A stretch of 5,648 bases of DNA from the NCBI GenBank assembly GCA_028708195.1, contig JAQVZK010000166.1, forward strand, positions 1 through 5,648, read 5' to 3'. The position numbers and the translations under genes are program-made. The number at the start of each line of letters is the position of its first letter. The first letter of the stretch is position 1. Origin of the DNA: Desulfovibrio sp. (GTDB lineage Bacteria; Desulfobacterota; Desulfovibrionia; Desulfovibrionales; Desulfovibrionaceae). Below, in pieces: positions 1-5,648 of the stretch. Under the pieces are notes generated by a model. That model saw nothing but the letters and a program-made list of their open reading frames with translations. It searched no databases and had not been told where the DNA came from.

Positions 1-2
1 AC

Positions 3-68
3 CTGCAGGGCGAAACCCTGCACAAGCAGATAGCCGACTAGGAAGATGCCCCCGTTGACGTCTATCTT
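3..68 (+). pseudogene. Upstream in-frame part of the TPR gene, interrupted by TAG at 39-41
   Basis: Frame 3 reads LQGETLHKQIAD, then TAG at 39-41, then EDAPVDVYLL, and runs without a break into the TPR protein that follows. Both sides look like ordinary helical TPR-type protein, with no change in composition. No ribosome binding site is visible for a start between the stop and position 69, which suggests that the real gene begins left of the window and that the TAG lies inside it. A single change from GAG, CAG, AAG or TGG would create it; GAG (Glu) would suit the acidic surroundings. A sequencing error or amber readthrough is also possible. The reading frame is seen directly; its status as a broken gene is inference. 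Confidence 0.5.
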
Positions 69-812
69 TTGCTGGCTGACCTGAACTACGAACAGCGCCG
101 AGACCTGCCTATGGCCCTTTCATGGCTGGACAAAATTCCGCCGCAAAGCAAGGCCGCACCCCGTGGGGCCCTGCTGCGCATCCAGCTTTTGGGCGAGGCT
201 GGCAAGGAGCAGGAAGCCCTGGCCGTGGCCCGTCAGTCTCAAAAGCAGTTTGAAAACCTGCCCCAGTTCTGGGAGCTGGAGGTTCGCCTGCTGGCACGCC
301 AGCAGCAGATGCCGCAAGCTCTTGAAATTGCGCGCAAGGCCGCAAAAAAATGGCCAGACAACGCCGAAATGGCCTTTCTTCTTGGTTCACTGCTGGATGA
401 GTCCGGCGACAAAAAAGAAGCCTTCAAGGTGATGGAGCACATCCTCACCCTGCATCCAGAAAACTATCAGGCGCTGAACTATGTGGGCTATACCCTGGCC
501 GAAGAAAACCGCGACCTTGAAAAGGCCCTGGGCCTGCTCACCAAGGCCGACGAGCTCTCGCCCAACCAGTCCTATATTGTGGACTCCCTGGCCTGGGTGT
601 TCTATAAACTGGGCAGAAATGAAGAAGCTCTCAAGCACATTCGCCGCGCCGTCAAACTTGACGAGCACGTAGACGCTTCCATCTGGGAGCATTATGGCGA
701 CATCGCCACCAAAATGGGGCACAAGGACGAGGCCCGCACCGCCTATCAGAAGGCGCTGGATCTCAAACCCGCCAATGCAGAAGCATTGCGGCAGAGGCTT
801 TCACAGTTATGA
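69..812 (+). CDS. Tetratricopeptide-repeat protein, C-terminal portion (gene next to lolB)
   Basis: At least 247 residues of alpha-helical TPR repeats. Repeat units lie at about residues 65-98, 99-132, 133-167, 168-202 and 204-238, with the usual G/A-L-A spacing (for example GDKKEAF, RDLEKAL, GRNEEAL, GHKDEAR) and Pro-Asn or Pro-Asp turns. The pair NYVGYTLAE and IVDSLAWVFYKLG is typical of the TPR protein encoded beside lolB in other proteobacteria (the Pseudomonas PA4667 type). TPR domains act as protein-binding scaffolds; the partner is unknown, and the N-terminus that would show a signal peptide is missing. The start given is the first possible one (TTG) after an in-frame TAG at 39-41. It has no convincing Shine-Dalgarno sequence, and ATG at 111 is an alternative. 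The protein probably extends upstream of the window. Its stop overlaps the next start (ATGA), so the two genes are probably translationally coupled. Confidence 0.82.
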   Translation: MLADLNYEQRRDLPMALSWLDKIPPQSKAAPRGALLRIQLLGEAGKEQEALAVARQSQKQFENLPQFWELEVRLLARQQQMPQALEIARKAAKKWPDNAEMAFLLGSLLDESGDKKEAFKVMEHILTLHPENYQALNYVGYTLAEENRDLEKALGLLTKADELSPNQSYIVDSLAWVFYKLGRNEEALKHIRRAVKLDEHVDASIWEHYGDIATKMGHKDEARTAYQKALDLKPANAEALRQRLSQL

Positions 813-1597
813 AAAAATTTTTCGCTCTTTGCTGCCTTTGCAGTCTGGTTCTGCTGACCGCCTGCGCAAAACAGCCGTCTTTGGAAACCACACCTGAAAG
901 TCATGTCAGGCTTGAAGAACGCTGGCAAAAGTTTGTGGCAAGAGGGCAAGACATGGCCCTGACGCCCTACCGCCTGCAAATGAGCCTGCGCTTTGGCACC
1001 GAGGGTGATACAAGGCGCGTCACCGCCCTCTTCTGGGGCAACAGCCAGCGCAAGCTGCGGCTGGACGTTATGGCCGGCGTAGGGGCCACTGTGGCCAAGA
1101 TTCTTGAAGACGGCCAGCATTTCCTTGTCTACAGCCCCACCGACAACAAGGCCTACTTCTATCAGGGTGCCGCCAAGCCCCTGCTGCAGGTCGGCGTGCC
1201 CGTGCCCTTTAACCTCGAACATCTGGCCTGTCTGCTCAACGGGCGTTACAACCAGGTTTTTGGCAGAAGTTTCGCCACCGGCACGTTCATAGCGGGCGAT
1301 CTTGCCCAGTACACGCTTGAGGGCAACCCCGGCGGCGTGCTGACCCTTGATGCCGCTGGCCTGCCTGTGGCCTGGAGCGAAAAGGGCGCTAGCGGCTGGA
1401 AGATGGAGGTCGTTTTTGATGAAGCGCAGCCTCCCCTGCCCCAGCGCCTTAATCTGACGCACGGCAACGGCAAGCGCGCCATCGTGCTCGTCAAGGAAAG
1501 AGAAAAGCCCGCTGCGGCCTTTACAGAGCAGCAAATGACCTTATCCATACCAGAAGGTGTTCCTCTGCTGCCCCTGGCAAAATACCAGCAGCATTAG
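809..1597 (+). CDS. LolB-like outer-membrane lipoprotein
   Basis: 262 residues. It begins with a lipoprotein signal peptide: MKK, a hydrophobic stretch at residues 4-16, and lipobox LTAC with the lipidated Cys at 19. Residue +2 is Ala, with no Asp retention signal, so sorting to the outer membrane is expected. The rest fits the LolA/LolB-type half-barrel. An N-terminal helix (about 33-48) is followed by strands YRLQMSLRF and RRVTALFWG, then LRLDVMAGVGATVAKI, a proline-rich segment VGVPVPFNLEHLACLLNG (128-145), and a late GWKMEVVFDE...LPQRLNLTHGNGKRAIVLV block. Order and spacing match E. coli LolB (MPIPLN..., NWKVVY..., PANMELTDGGQRIKLKM), although identity is low. LolB takes lipoproteins from the periplasmic carrier LolA and inserts them into the outer membrane. 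Whether this protein does that, or belongs to the related DUF4292-type group, cannot be settled here. The neighbouring TPR gene supports the LolB reading. Confidence 0.75.
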   Translation: MKKFFALCCLCSLVLLTACAKQPSLETTPESHVRLEERWQKFVARGQDMALTPYRLQMSLRFGTEGDTRRVTALFWGNSQRKLRLDVMAGVGATVAKILEDGQHFLVYSPTDNKAYFYQGAAKPLLQVGVPVPFNLEHLACLLNGRYNQVFGRSFATGTFIAGDLAQYTLEGNPGGVLTLDAAGLPVAWSEKGASGWKMEVVFDEAQPPLPQRLNLTHGNGKRAIVLVKEREKPAAAFTEQQMTLSIPEGVPLLPLAKYQQH

Positions 1598-1818
1598 GCC
1601 CTGGTGGCATCGGCTTTCATCAGTTCCGGGCTTGAGTGCAGCTTTTTCAAACTGGCGCGCAATCCTGCCCACACGGCCCTGCTCACACGAAAAAACGAAA
1701 TTGCGGGGCCAGTCTCTGACCTTGAGCATGGCGCTTGGGTCTGGGCACCACCGGGACTGCCTGTGCCGAAAACGCCGCAACACAGTAAAAACACACATTC
1801 CTGATGCGAAACCGCTTT

Positions 1819-1851
1819 GGCAGGTTGACCGGGGCATCCGGTCAGCCTGCC
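1819..1851 (+). repeat. 14-bp inverted repeat (strong hairpin) just upstream of the rpiB ribosome binding site
   Basis: The arms 1819-1832 and 1838-1851 pair over 14 bp with one U-G wobble (1825 with 1845) and a 5-nt loop, GGCAT (1833-1837). The stem is G+C rich and ends 11 nt before the AGGAG ribosome binding site of rpiB. It is followed by CTCACCCTTCC, not a run of T, so it lacks the tail of a standard intrinsic terminator. It could be an attenuator, an mRNA-stabilising 5' stem-loop, an atypical terminator for lolB, or a protein-binding dyad. The pairing is seen directly; the role is unknown. Confidence 0.7.
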
Positions 1852-1862
1852 CTCACCCTTCC

Positions 1863-1867
1863 AGGAG
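1863..1867 (+). promoter_or_regulatory. Ribosome binding site that fixes the rpiB start
   Basis: AGGAG lies 5 nt before ATG 1873, an ideal spacing. The open frame extends upstream to ATG 1804, but that codon has no such site, the extra 23 residues are unlike the RpiB N-terminus, and they would cover the 1819-1851 hairpin. Position 1873 is therefore the start. Confidence 0.85.
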
Positions 1868-1872
1868 TTGTT

Positions 1873-2307
1873 ATGCAATCCATCCATCTGGCTTCGGACC
1901 ATACAGGCATTGACCTCAAAACCACATTGGCCGGACATTTGGAAAAAATGGGCATCAATGTCATCAACCACGGCACTGATTCCTGCGACAGTTGCGACTA
2001 CCCCGTGCTGGCGCACAAGCTTTGCGCCGCGGTGGAAGCCTCGGGCGAGCTGGGCATTCTCATCTGTGGCACCGGCATTGGTGTTTCCATTGCCGCCAAT
2101 CGCCATTCCGGCATCCGTGCCGCCCTCTGCACCACAGAGCTGCACGCCCGCATGGCGCGCCAGCACAACAACGCCAACGTGCTTTGCCTTGGTGCGCGCG
2201 TGACAGGCGTTGAGCTGGCAAAAGCCATTGTGGACGCCTTTGTGGAAAATACCTTTGAGGGCGGGCGTCACCAGCGCCGTCTGGATATGATCAACCTCCC
2301 CGCGTAA
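1873..2307 (+). CDS. rpiB: Ribose-5-phosphate isomerase B
   Basis: 144 residues, close to the family's usual length (E. coli RpiB 149). It interconverts ribose 5-phosphate and ribulose 5-phosphate in the cytoplasm, in the non-oxidative pentose phosphate pathway. Family landmarks are present: IHLASDHTG with Asp9 and His10, DYP with Tyr43, the catalytic loop ICGTGIGVSIAANR with Cys65 (general base) and Thr67, GIRAAL, RQHNNANVL with His98 (ring opening), and EGGRHQRR with His133 and Arg136 (phosphate binding). All active-site residues I can name are conserved. The loop before Tyr43 carries a CxxC pair (Cys38, Cys41) not found in E. coli RpiB. The gene opens a likely operon; cysS follows after 9 nt. 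A structured 275-nt spacer lies upstream and may hold its leader. The LacA/LacB galactose-6-phosphate isomerases are the alternative in this fold, but the Cys65/His98 set and the context favour RpiB. Confidence 0.96.
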   Translation: MQSIHLASDHTGIDLKTTLAGHLEKMGINVINHGTDSCDSCDYPVLAHKLCAAVEASGELGILICGTGIGVSIAANRHSGIRAALCTTELHARMARQHNNANVLCLGARVTGVELAKAIVDAFVENTFEGGRHQRRLDMINLPA

Positions 2308-2316
2308 AGGAAGACC

Positions 2317-3768
2317 ATGCTGCTCTACAACACACTGGGCCGCCAGAAAGAAACCTTTGTCCCGGCGCATCCCGGCAAGGTCAACATGTACGTCTGCGGC
2401 ATCACCGCATACGATTACTGCCACATCGGCCACGCCCGCTCTGCCCTGGTTTTTGACGTACTTGTGCGCCAGCTGCGGCATCAGGGCCTGGACGTGACCT
2501 TCGTACGCAACTTCACCGATGTGGACGACAAGATCATCAACCGCGCCAACAAAGAGAACCGCGACTGGCGCGAAGTGGCCCAGACCTACATGACCGCCTT
2601 TCATGAAGACATGGACCGCCTGGGCGTGCTGCGGGCAGACTTTGAACCGCGCGCCACAGACCATATCAAAGAAATTCAAGACCTTTGCGCAAAGCTCATC
2701 GCTGCTGGCAAGGCCTACGCCACGCCTTCGGGCGACGTGTATTTCAAGGTGCGCGCGTATGATGTCTACGGCAAACTCTCGGGCCGCAGCCTTGACGAAC
2801 TGCTTTCAGGAGCGCGGGTGGCACCCGGCGAAGAAAAGGAAGATCCGCTGGACTTTGCCCTGTGGAAGGCCGCCAAGCCCGGCGAACCCTCGTGGGAAAG
2901 CCCCTGGGGCCAGGGCAGGCCCGGCTGGCACATCGAGTGTTCGGCCATGAGCGAATCCTATCTGCCACTGGACATCCACGGCGGCGGCCAGGACCTCATA
3001 TTCCCGCACCACGAAAACGAAATCGCGCAGACAGAGGCCGTGTGCCACTGCCATCTGGCCCGCTACTGGGTGCACAACGGCTTTGTGCAGGTCAACGCAG
3101 AAAAGATGTCCAAGTCGCTTGGCAACTTCAAAACCATCCGCGACATTCTTGAAAGCTATTTGCCCGAAACCCTGCGCTTCTTCCTGCTGGGCAAGCACTA
3201 CCGCAGCCCCATTGATTTCACGCCAGACAGTATGGACGAAACTGAAAAAGCCCAGCACCGGGTCTACACCGCCCTGGCTGAAGCAGAAAAAGCCCTTGCC
3301 AGAGATAAATGGAAGAAAGTTCCCCTGCCCCAACAGCTTGCCGAAGAATGGGCCGCGCAGCCCCAAGCTTTTGACGAGGCTATGGATGACGACATTAACA
3401 CAGCCCAGGCTCTGGGGCACATCTTCACCCAGGTGCGCATCATAAACCGCCTGCTGGAGGACAAAAGTCTGCGCGCCAGCGAAGCCGGACGGGATGTTCT
3501 GCAAGAATTTCTTGCCCGCGCACAAAAGTGGCACACGCGCCTGGGCCTTTTTGGCCAGAAGCCCCAAACCTTTTTGGCGGATTTGCGCACCATGCGCGCC
3601 AACCGTAAAAACATTGATATGCCCCGCGTTGAAAGCCTGCTGCGTGAGCGGCAGGATGCCCGCGCCAACAAGGACTTTGCCAGCTCCGACGCCCTGCGTC
3701 AGGCCTTGCAGGACCTGGGCGTGAGCGTGCGCGATACCCCTGAAGGGCAGAACTGGGATCTGGAATAG
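2317..3768 (+). CDS. cysS: Cysteinyl-tRNA synthetase
   Basis: 483 residues (E. coli CysRS 461): a class I aminoacyl-tRNA synthetase that charges tRNA-Cys with cysteine using ATP in the cytoplasm. The HIGH signature is at residues 36-39 within [11 protein letters not shown], and KMSKS is at 263-267 within [10 protein letters not shown]. The zinc site that selects cysteine is complete: Cys27 (YVCG), Cys208 (HIECSAMS), His231 and Glu235 (FPHHENE). The preceding GWHIECSAM and DIHGGGQDL blocks are diagnostic for CysRS and exclude MshC-type or other class I enzymes. The C-terminal part (about 300-483) is the helical DALR/anticodon-binding region, ending in [18 protein letters not shown] and [10 protein letters not shown], typical of the family. 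AAGGAAG (2307-2313) just after the rpiB stop serves as ribosome binding site, so rpiB and cysS are surely co-transcribed. No T-box or other specific leader is visible in the 9-nt gap. Confidence 0.99.
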   Translation: MLLYNTLGRQKETFVPAHPGKVNMYVCGITAYDYCHIGHARSALVFDVLVRQLRHQGLDVTFVRNFTDVDDKIINRANKENRDWREVAQTYMTAFHEDMDRLGVLRADFEPRATDHIKEIQDLCAKLIAAGKAYATPSGDVYFKVRAYDVYGKLSGRSLDELLSGARVAPGEEKEDPLDFALWKAAKPGEPSWESPWGQGRPGWHIECSAMSESYLPLDIHGGGQDLIFPHHENEIAQTEAVCHCHLARYWVHNGFVQVNAEKMSKSLGNFKTIRDILESYLPETLRFFLLGKHYRSPIDFTPDSMDETEKAQHRVYTALAEAEKALARDKWKKVPLPQQLAEEWAAQPQAFDEAMDDDINTAQALGHIFTQVRIINRLLEDKSLRASEAGRDVLQEFLARAQKWHTRLGLFGQKPQTFLADLRTMRANRKNIDMPRVESLLRERQDARANKDFASSDALRQALQDLGVSVRDTPEGQNWDLE

Positions 3769-3796
3769 ACCCGGCCTCGGGCACTGGGGAGAACTT

Positions 3797-5206
3797 ATGC
3801 TGCATTATTGCGCCCCCCGTCGGTGGACAGCCCTCATTGTTCTGTTGGCCTTTCTGCTGCCGCAGATATGCCCGGTGCCCGCGCACGCCTTTTTTTTCGG
3901 CGGCGTGACCATCAAGGACGAAAAAGAGATGGGGCAGAAGTTTGACGTTATGGTGCGTTCAAGCCTGCCGGTCATTGAAGACCCTGAAGTCAAACAGTAT
4001 GTGGACTACATGCTGGCCCGGCTGGTAAAGGCCATTCCGCCCCAGCCTTTCAGCTTCAAGGCCACCACCATACTGCACAACTCCCTCAACGCCTTTGCGG
4101 TGCCCGGTGGGTACGTTTACGTATTCACCGGCCTGATAATGAATCTGGAAAAAGAAGAGGAGTTGGCTGGCGTTCTGGCCCACGAACTGGCCCACGTCAC
4201 CCAGCGCCACGTGGCTTCGCGTCTGCAAAGGGCCCAGTTTGTGACCCTTGGCTCCCTGCTGCTGGCCGTTGCGGGTATAGCCGCAGGCGGCCAGGGCGGC
4301 GGAGCTCTGGCCGTGGGAGCTATGGGGGCCGGGCAGTCGGCCATGCTCAACTACAGCCGCATGGACGAAACCGAGGCCGACCATATTGGTCTGCAATACC
4401 TCATTGCCGCGGGCTATCCCCCCGGCGGCATGGCTGGGGGCTTCAAGGTACTGCGCCAGAAAAGCTGGATGAGCGGCATCAGCGTGCCCACCTACCTTTC
4501 CACCCACCCCGCGCTGGGTGACCGTATCAACGGGCTTCAGGCCCGCATTCAGACCATGGCCAAGTCCATTCAGAACCGCAACCAGGACAGCAAGCGCTTT
4601 ACGCGTGTAAAAACCCTGCTGTGGGCCAGATACGGCGACGAACAGGCGGCCTTGCAACGGTTTTCGGCCAAAGACGGCCTTTCAAGCATGGGCCGGGGCA
4701 TTGTGCTCGCACGTCAGAACCGCATCAATGAGGCCAGCACGGCCTTTGATCAGGCCCTCACGGCAGCACCCGACGACCCGCTGGTTTTGCGTGAGGCAGG
4801 TGCCTTTCATTACCGCAAGGGCGACATGAGCCGGGCTGACGGCTTGCTGTCAAAAGCCATGCGCATTGACCCCAATGACTACATGGCATCTTTCTTCTAC
4901 GCGCGCATGCTGGACGAAACCGGCAGGCAGGCTCAGGCGACCAATTACTACAAGGCCGTGCTGCGCCATGTGCCCGAAGATGCCGAGGTGCACGAGGCCT
5001 ACGCCCGTTCGCTGGGCAAGGCGGGCAACACACCCGATGCCTACATTCACAAGGCGTACAGTGCCCTGTACTCCAACAACAAAAAACTTGCCGAGCGTTA
5101 CTTCAACGAAGCCAAAAGCAAGGCGGCCCGCACCACAGACAAGCGCGCCTTTCAGCGCCTTGAGGCCGCCTACAAGGAACGCAAGGAAATATGGGACAAG
5201 AATTGA
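3797..5206 (+). CDS. bepA: BepA-type periplasmic M48 zinc metalloprotease with C-terminal TPR domain
   Basis: 469 residues (E. coli BepA 487). Residues 1-31 form a Sec signal peptide: RR at 8-9, a hydrophobic core at 11-25, and cleavage after AHA (29-31). The M48 domain has zinc motif HELAH at 129-133, third ligand Glu193 in ETEADHIG, and the STHP motif at 235-238, whose His237 corresponds to the BepA switch histidine (His246 in E. coli). The [12 protein letters not shown] strand before the motif is also typical. Residues from about 296 to 445 form TPR-like helical repeats ([27 protein letters not shown]), ending in [18 protein letters not shown], which matches the BepA C-terminus. BepA proteins assist or degrade outer-membrane proteins such as LptD at the BAM complex; that role here is inferred. 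GGGGAG (3786-3791) is the ribosome binding site, 5 nt before ATG. A T8 run (3890-3897) spans the first mature codons. Its TGA overlaps the hslV start by one base. Confidence 0.92.
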   Translation: MLHYCAPRRWTALIVLLAFLLPQICPVPAHAFFFGGVTIKDEKEMGQKFDVMVRSSLPVIEDPEVKQYVDYMLARLVKAIPPQPFSFKATTILHNSLNAFAVPGGYVYVFTGLIMNLEKEEELAGVLAHELAHVTQRHVASRLQRAQFVTLGSLLLAVAGIAAGGQGGGALAVGAMGAGQSAMLNYSRMDETEADHIGLQYLIAAGYPPGGMAGGFKVLRQKSWMSGISVPTYLSTHPALGDRINGLQARIQTMAKSIQNRNQDSKRFTRVKTLLWARYGDEQAALQRFSAKDGLSSMGRGIVLARQNRINEASTAFDQALTAAPDDPLVLREAGAFHYRKGDMSRADGLLSKAMRIDPNDYMASFFYARMLDETGRQAQATNYYKAVLRHVPEDAEVHEAYARSLGKAGNTPDAYIHKAYSALYSNNKKLAERYFNEAKSKAARTTDKRAFQRLEAAYKERKEIWDKN

Positions 5207-5648
5207 TGGAAACTCACGCCACAACTATTCTCGCCGTCCGCAAGGACGGGCTGGTGGCCCTGGCCGGTGACGGACAGGTGACCATGGGCCAGACTATGAT
5301 CATGAAGCATGCCGCACAAAAGGTGCGCCGCCTGCACGACGGCAAGATTCTGGCTGGCTTTGCCGGGGCCACGGCCGACGCCTTTACCTTGTTTGAACTC
5401 TTTGAGTCCAAACTCAAGGAGGTGCGCGGCAACATGGTGCGCGCTGCCGTTGAAATGACCAAAGAATGGCGCAAGGACAAATACCTGCGCAAGCTTGAAG
5501 CCATGCTGCTTCTGGCCGACAAGGAACACATTCTGGTGCTTTCGGGCACGGGCGATGTCATTGAACCGGACGACAATGTGGCCGCCATTGGCAGCGGCGG
5601 CCCCTACGCCGTGGCGGCCGCCCGGGCGCTTTCACGTCACAGCGACCT
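5206..5648 (+). CDS. hslV: ATP-dependent protease HslV (ClpQ), peptidase subunit, 3' end cut off by the window
   Basis: 147 complete codons are present, ending in [10 protein letters not shown]; about 30 C-terminal residues should lie beyond the window. HslV is the threonine peptidase of the HslUV complex, a cytoplasmic proteasome-like machine powered by the HslU ATPase. The mature protein should start at Thr6 ([10 protein letters not shown]) after a short METHA propeptide. Asp22 (AGDGQVTMG) and Lys39 (HAAQKVRRL) complete the active-site set, and [34 protein letters not shown] and IGSGGPYA are family hallmarks. The start at 5206 shares one base with the bepA stop (TGATG), indicating translational coupling, but its Shine-Dalgarno sequence is weak. 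An in-frame ATG at 5191, preceded by AAGGA at 5183-5187, would add MGQEL to the propeptide. No stop intervenes, so either start is possible. hslU is expected nearby but is not in the window. Confidence 0.96.
   Translation, partial: METHATTILAVRKDGLVALAGDGQVTMGQTMIMKHAAQKVRRLHDGKILAGFAGATADAFTLFELFESKLKEVRGNMVRAAVEMTKEWRKDKYLRKLEAMLLLADKEHILVLSGTGDVIEPDDNVAAIGSGGPYAVAAARALSRHSD

Larger units (their letters stand above)
1598..1872 (+). other. Structured non-coding spacer upstream of rpiB
   Basis: This is the only sizeable gap in the window. No protein is recognisable in any frame. It holds successive potential hairpins: 1675-1682 with 1703-1710 (8 bp, 20-nt A-rich loop), 1718-1727 with 1733-1741 (9 bp with one bulge, 5-nt loop), a weak 5-bp stem 1744-1748 with 1763-1767, and a strong one at 1819-1851 listed separately. 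The non-Watson-Crick pairs in the three better stems are all G-U on the + strand and would be A-C mismatches in an antisense RNA. The structures therefore suit + strand transcription, either the lolB 3' region or the rpiB leader. I see no clear -35/-10 pair and no classical hairpin plus U-tract terminator. It matches no riboswitch class that I recognise. Confidence 0.45.

Noticed and set aside
1653..1668. Sigma-54-like TGGC...TGC promoter element
   Set aside because: The GG and GC dinucleotides are 11 nt apart rather than the required 10, and the -12 element lacks the TTGC form.
1594..1794. 66-residue minus-strand open frame with a GTG start and a short hydrophobic N-terminus, preceded by AGGA
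   Set aside because: It would be the only minus-strand gene. Its third-position G+C is also weak (about 61%), the sequence is not recognisable, and the same frame runs open far into the antisense of rpiB, as expected by chance in G+C-rich DNA.
1604..1804. 66-residue + strand open frame (GTG start) in the lolB-rpiB spacer
   Set aside because: The protein resembles nothing I recognise, there is no ribosome binding site before the GTG, and third-position G+C is about 58%, well below the real genes around it.
1804..1872. 23-residue N-terminal extension of RpiB from ATG 1804
   Set aside because: The extension is unlike any RpiB N-terminus and covers the 1819-1851 hairpin. ATG 1873 has an ideal AGGAG site and gives the normal family length.
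1594..2679. Long minus-strand open frame opposite rpiB and the start of cysS
   Set aside because: It is antisense to clearly identified, conserved genes; its translation shows no domain and reflects codon bias of the + strand genes.
3770..3781. CCCG-GCCT-CGGG mini-hairpin between cysS and bepA as a terminator
   Set aside because: The stem is only 4 bp with no T run after it, and the 28-nt gap leads straight into a good ribosome binding site, so read-through is more likely.

Overview
This window carries six genes, all on the + strand and closely packed, apart from one 275-nt spacer. Base composition is fairly high (by eye close to 58-60% G+C, with G/C favoured at third codon positions). The protein set (LolB-like lipoprotein, BepA-type periplasmic protease, HslV with a short propeptide) points to a Gram-negative bacterium. 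From the style of the HslV and BepA proteins I infer a Desulfovibrio-like sulfate reducer. That placement is an impression from memory, not a search result.

Layout: (1) positions 3-812 encode a TPR-repeat protein entering from the left edge, interrupted by an in-frame TAG at 39-41; (2) 809-1597 encode a LolB-like outer-membrane lipoprotein, overlapping the TPR gene by 4 nt; (3) 1598-1872 is a non-coding spacer with several predicted RNA hairpins, one of them a 14-bp stem just before the next ribosome binding site; (4) 1873-2307 is rpiB, (5) 2317-3768 is cysS, (6) 3797-5206 is a BepA-type M48 metalloprotease with a C-terminal TPR domain, and (7) 5206 to the right edge is hslV, cut off by the window end.

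Two transcription units are likely: TPR-lolB upstream and rpiB-cysS-bepA-hslV downstream. In the second unit, gaps of 9 nt, 28 nt and a 1-nt overlap suggest co-transcription and coupling. The genes group around envelope maintenance (LolB-like lipoprotein, TPR partner, BepA) and proteolysis (BepA in the periplasm, HslV in the cytoplasm), with two housekeeping enzymes between them (ribose-5-phosphate isomerase B, cysteinyl-tRNA synthetase).

No CRISPR array, insertion sequence, tRNA, rRNA, phage gene or recognisable new defence or metabolic system is visible. The points most worth a second look are the amber codon inside the TPR reading frame and the structured spacer before rpiB.
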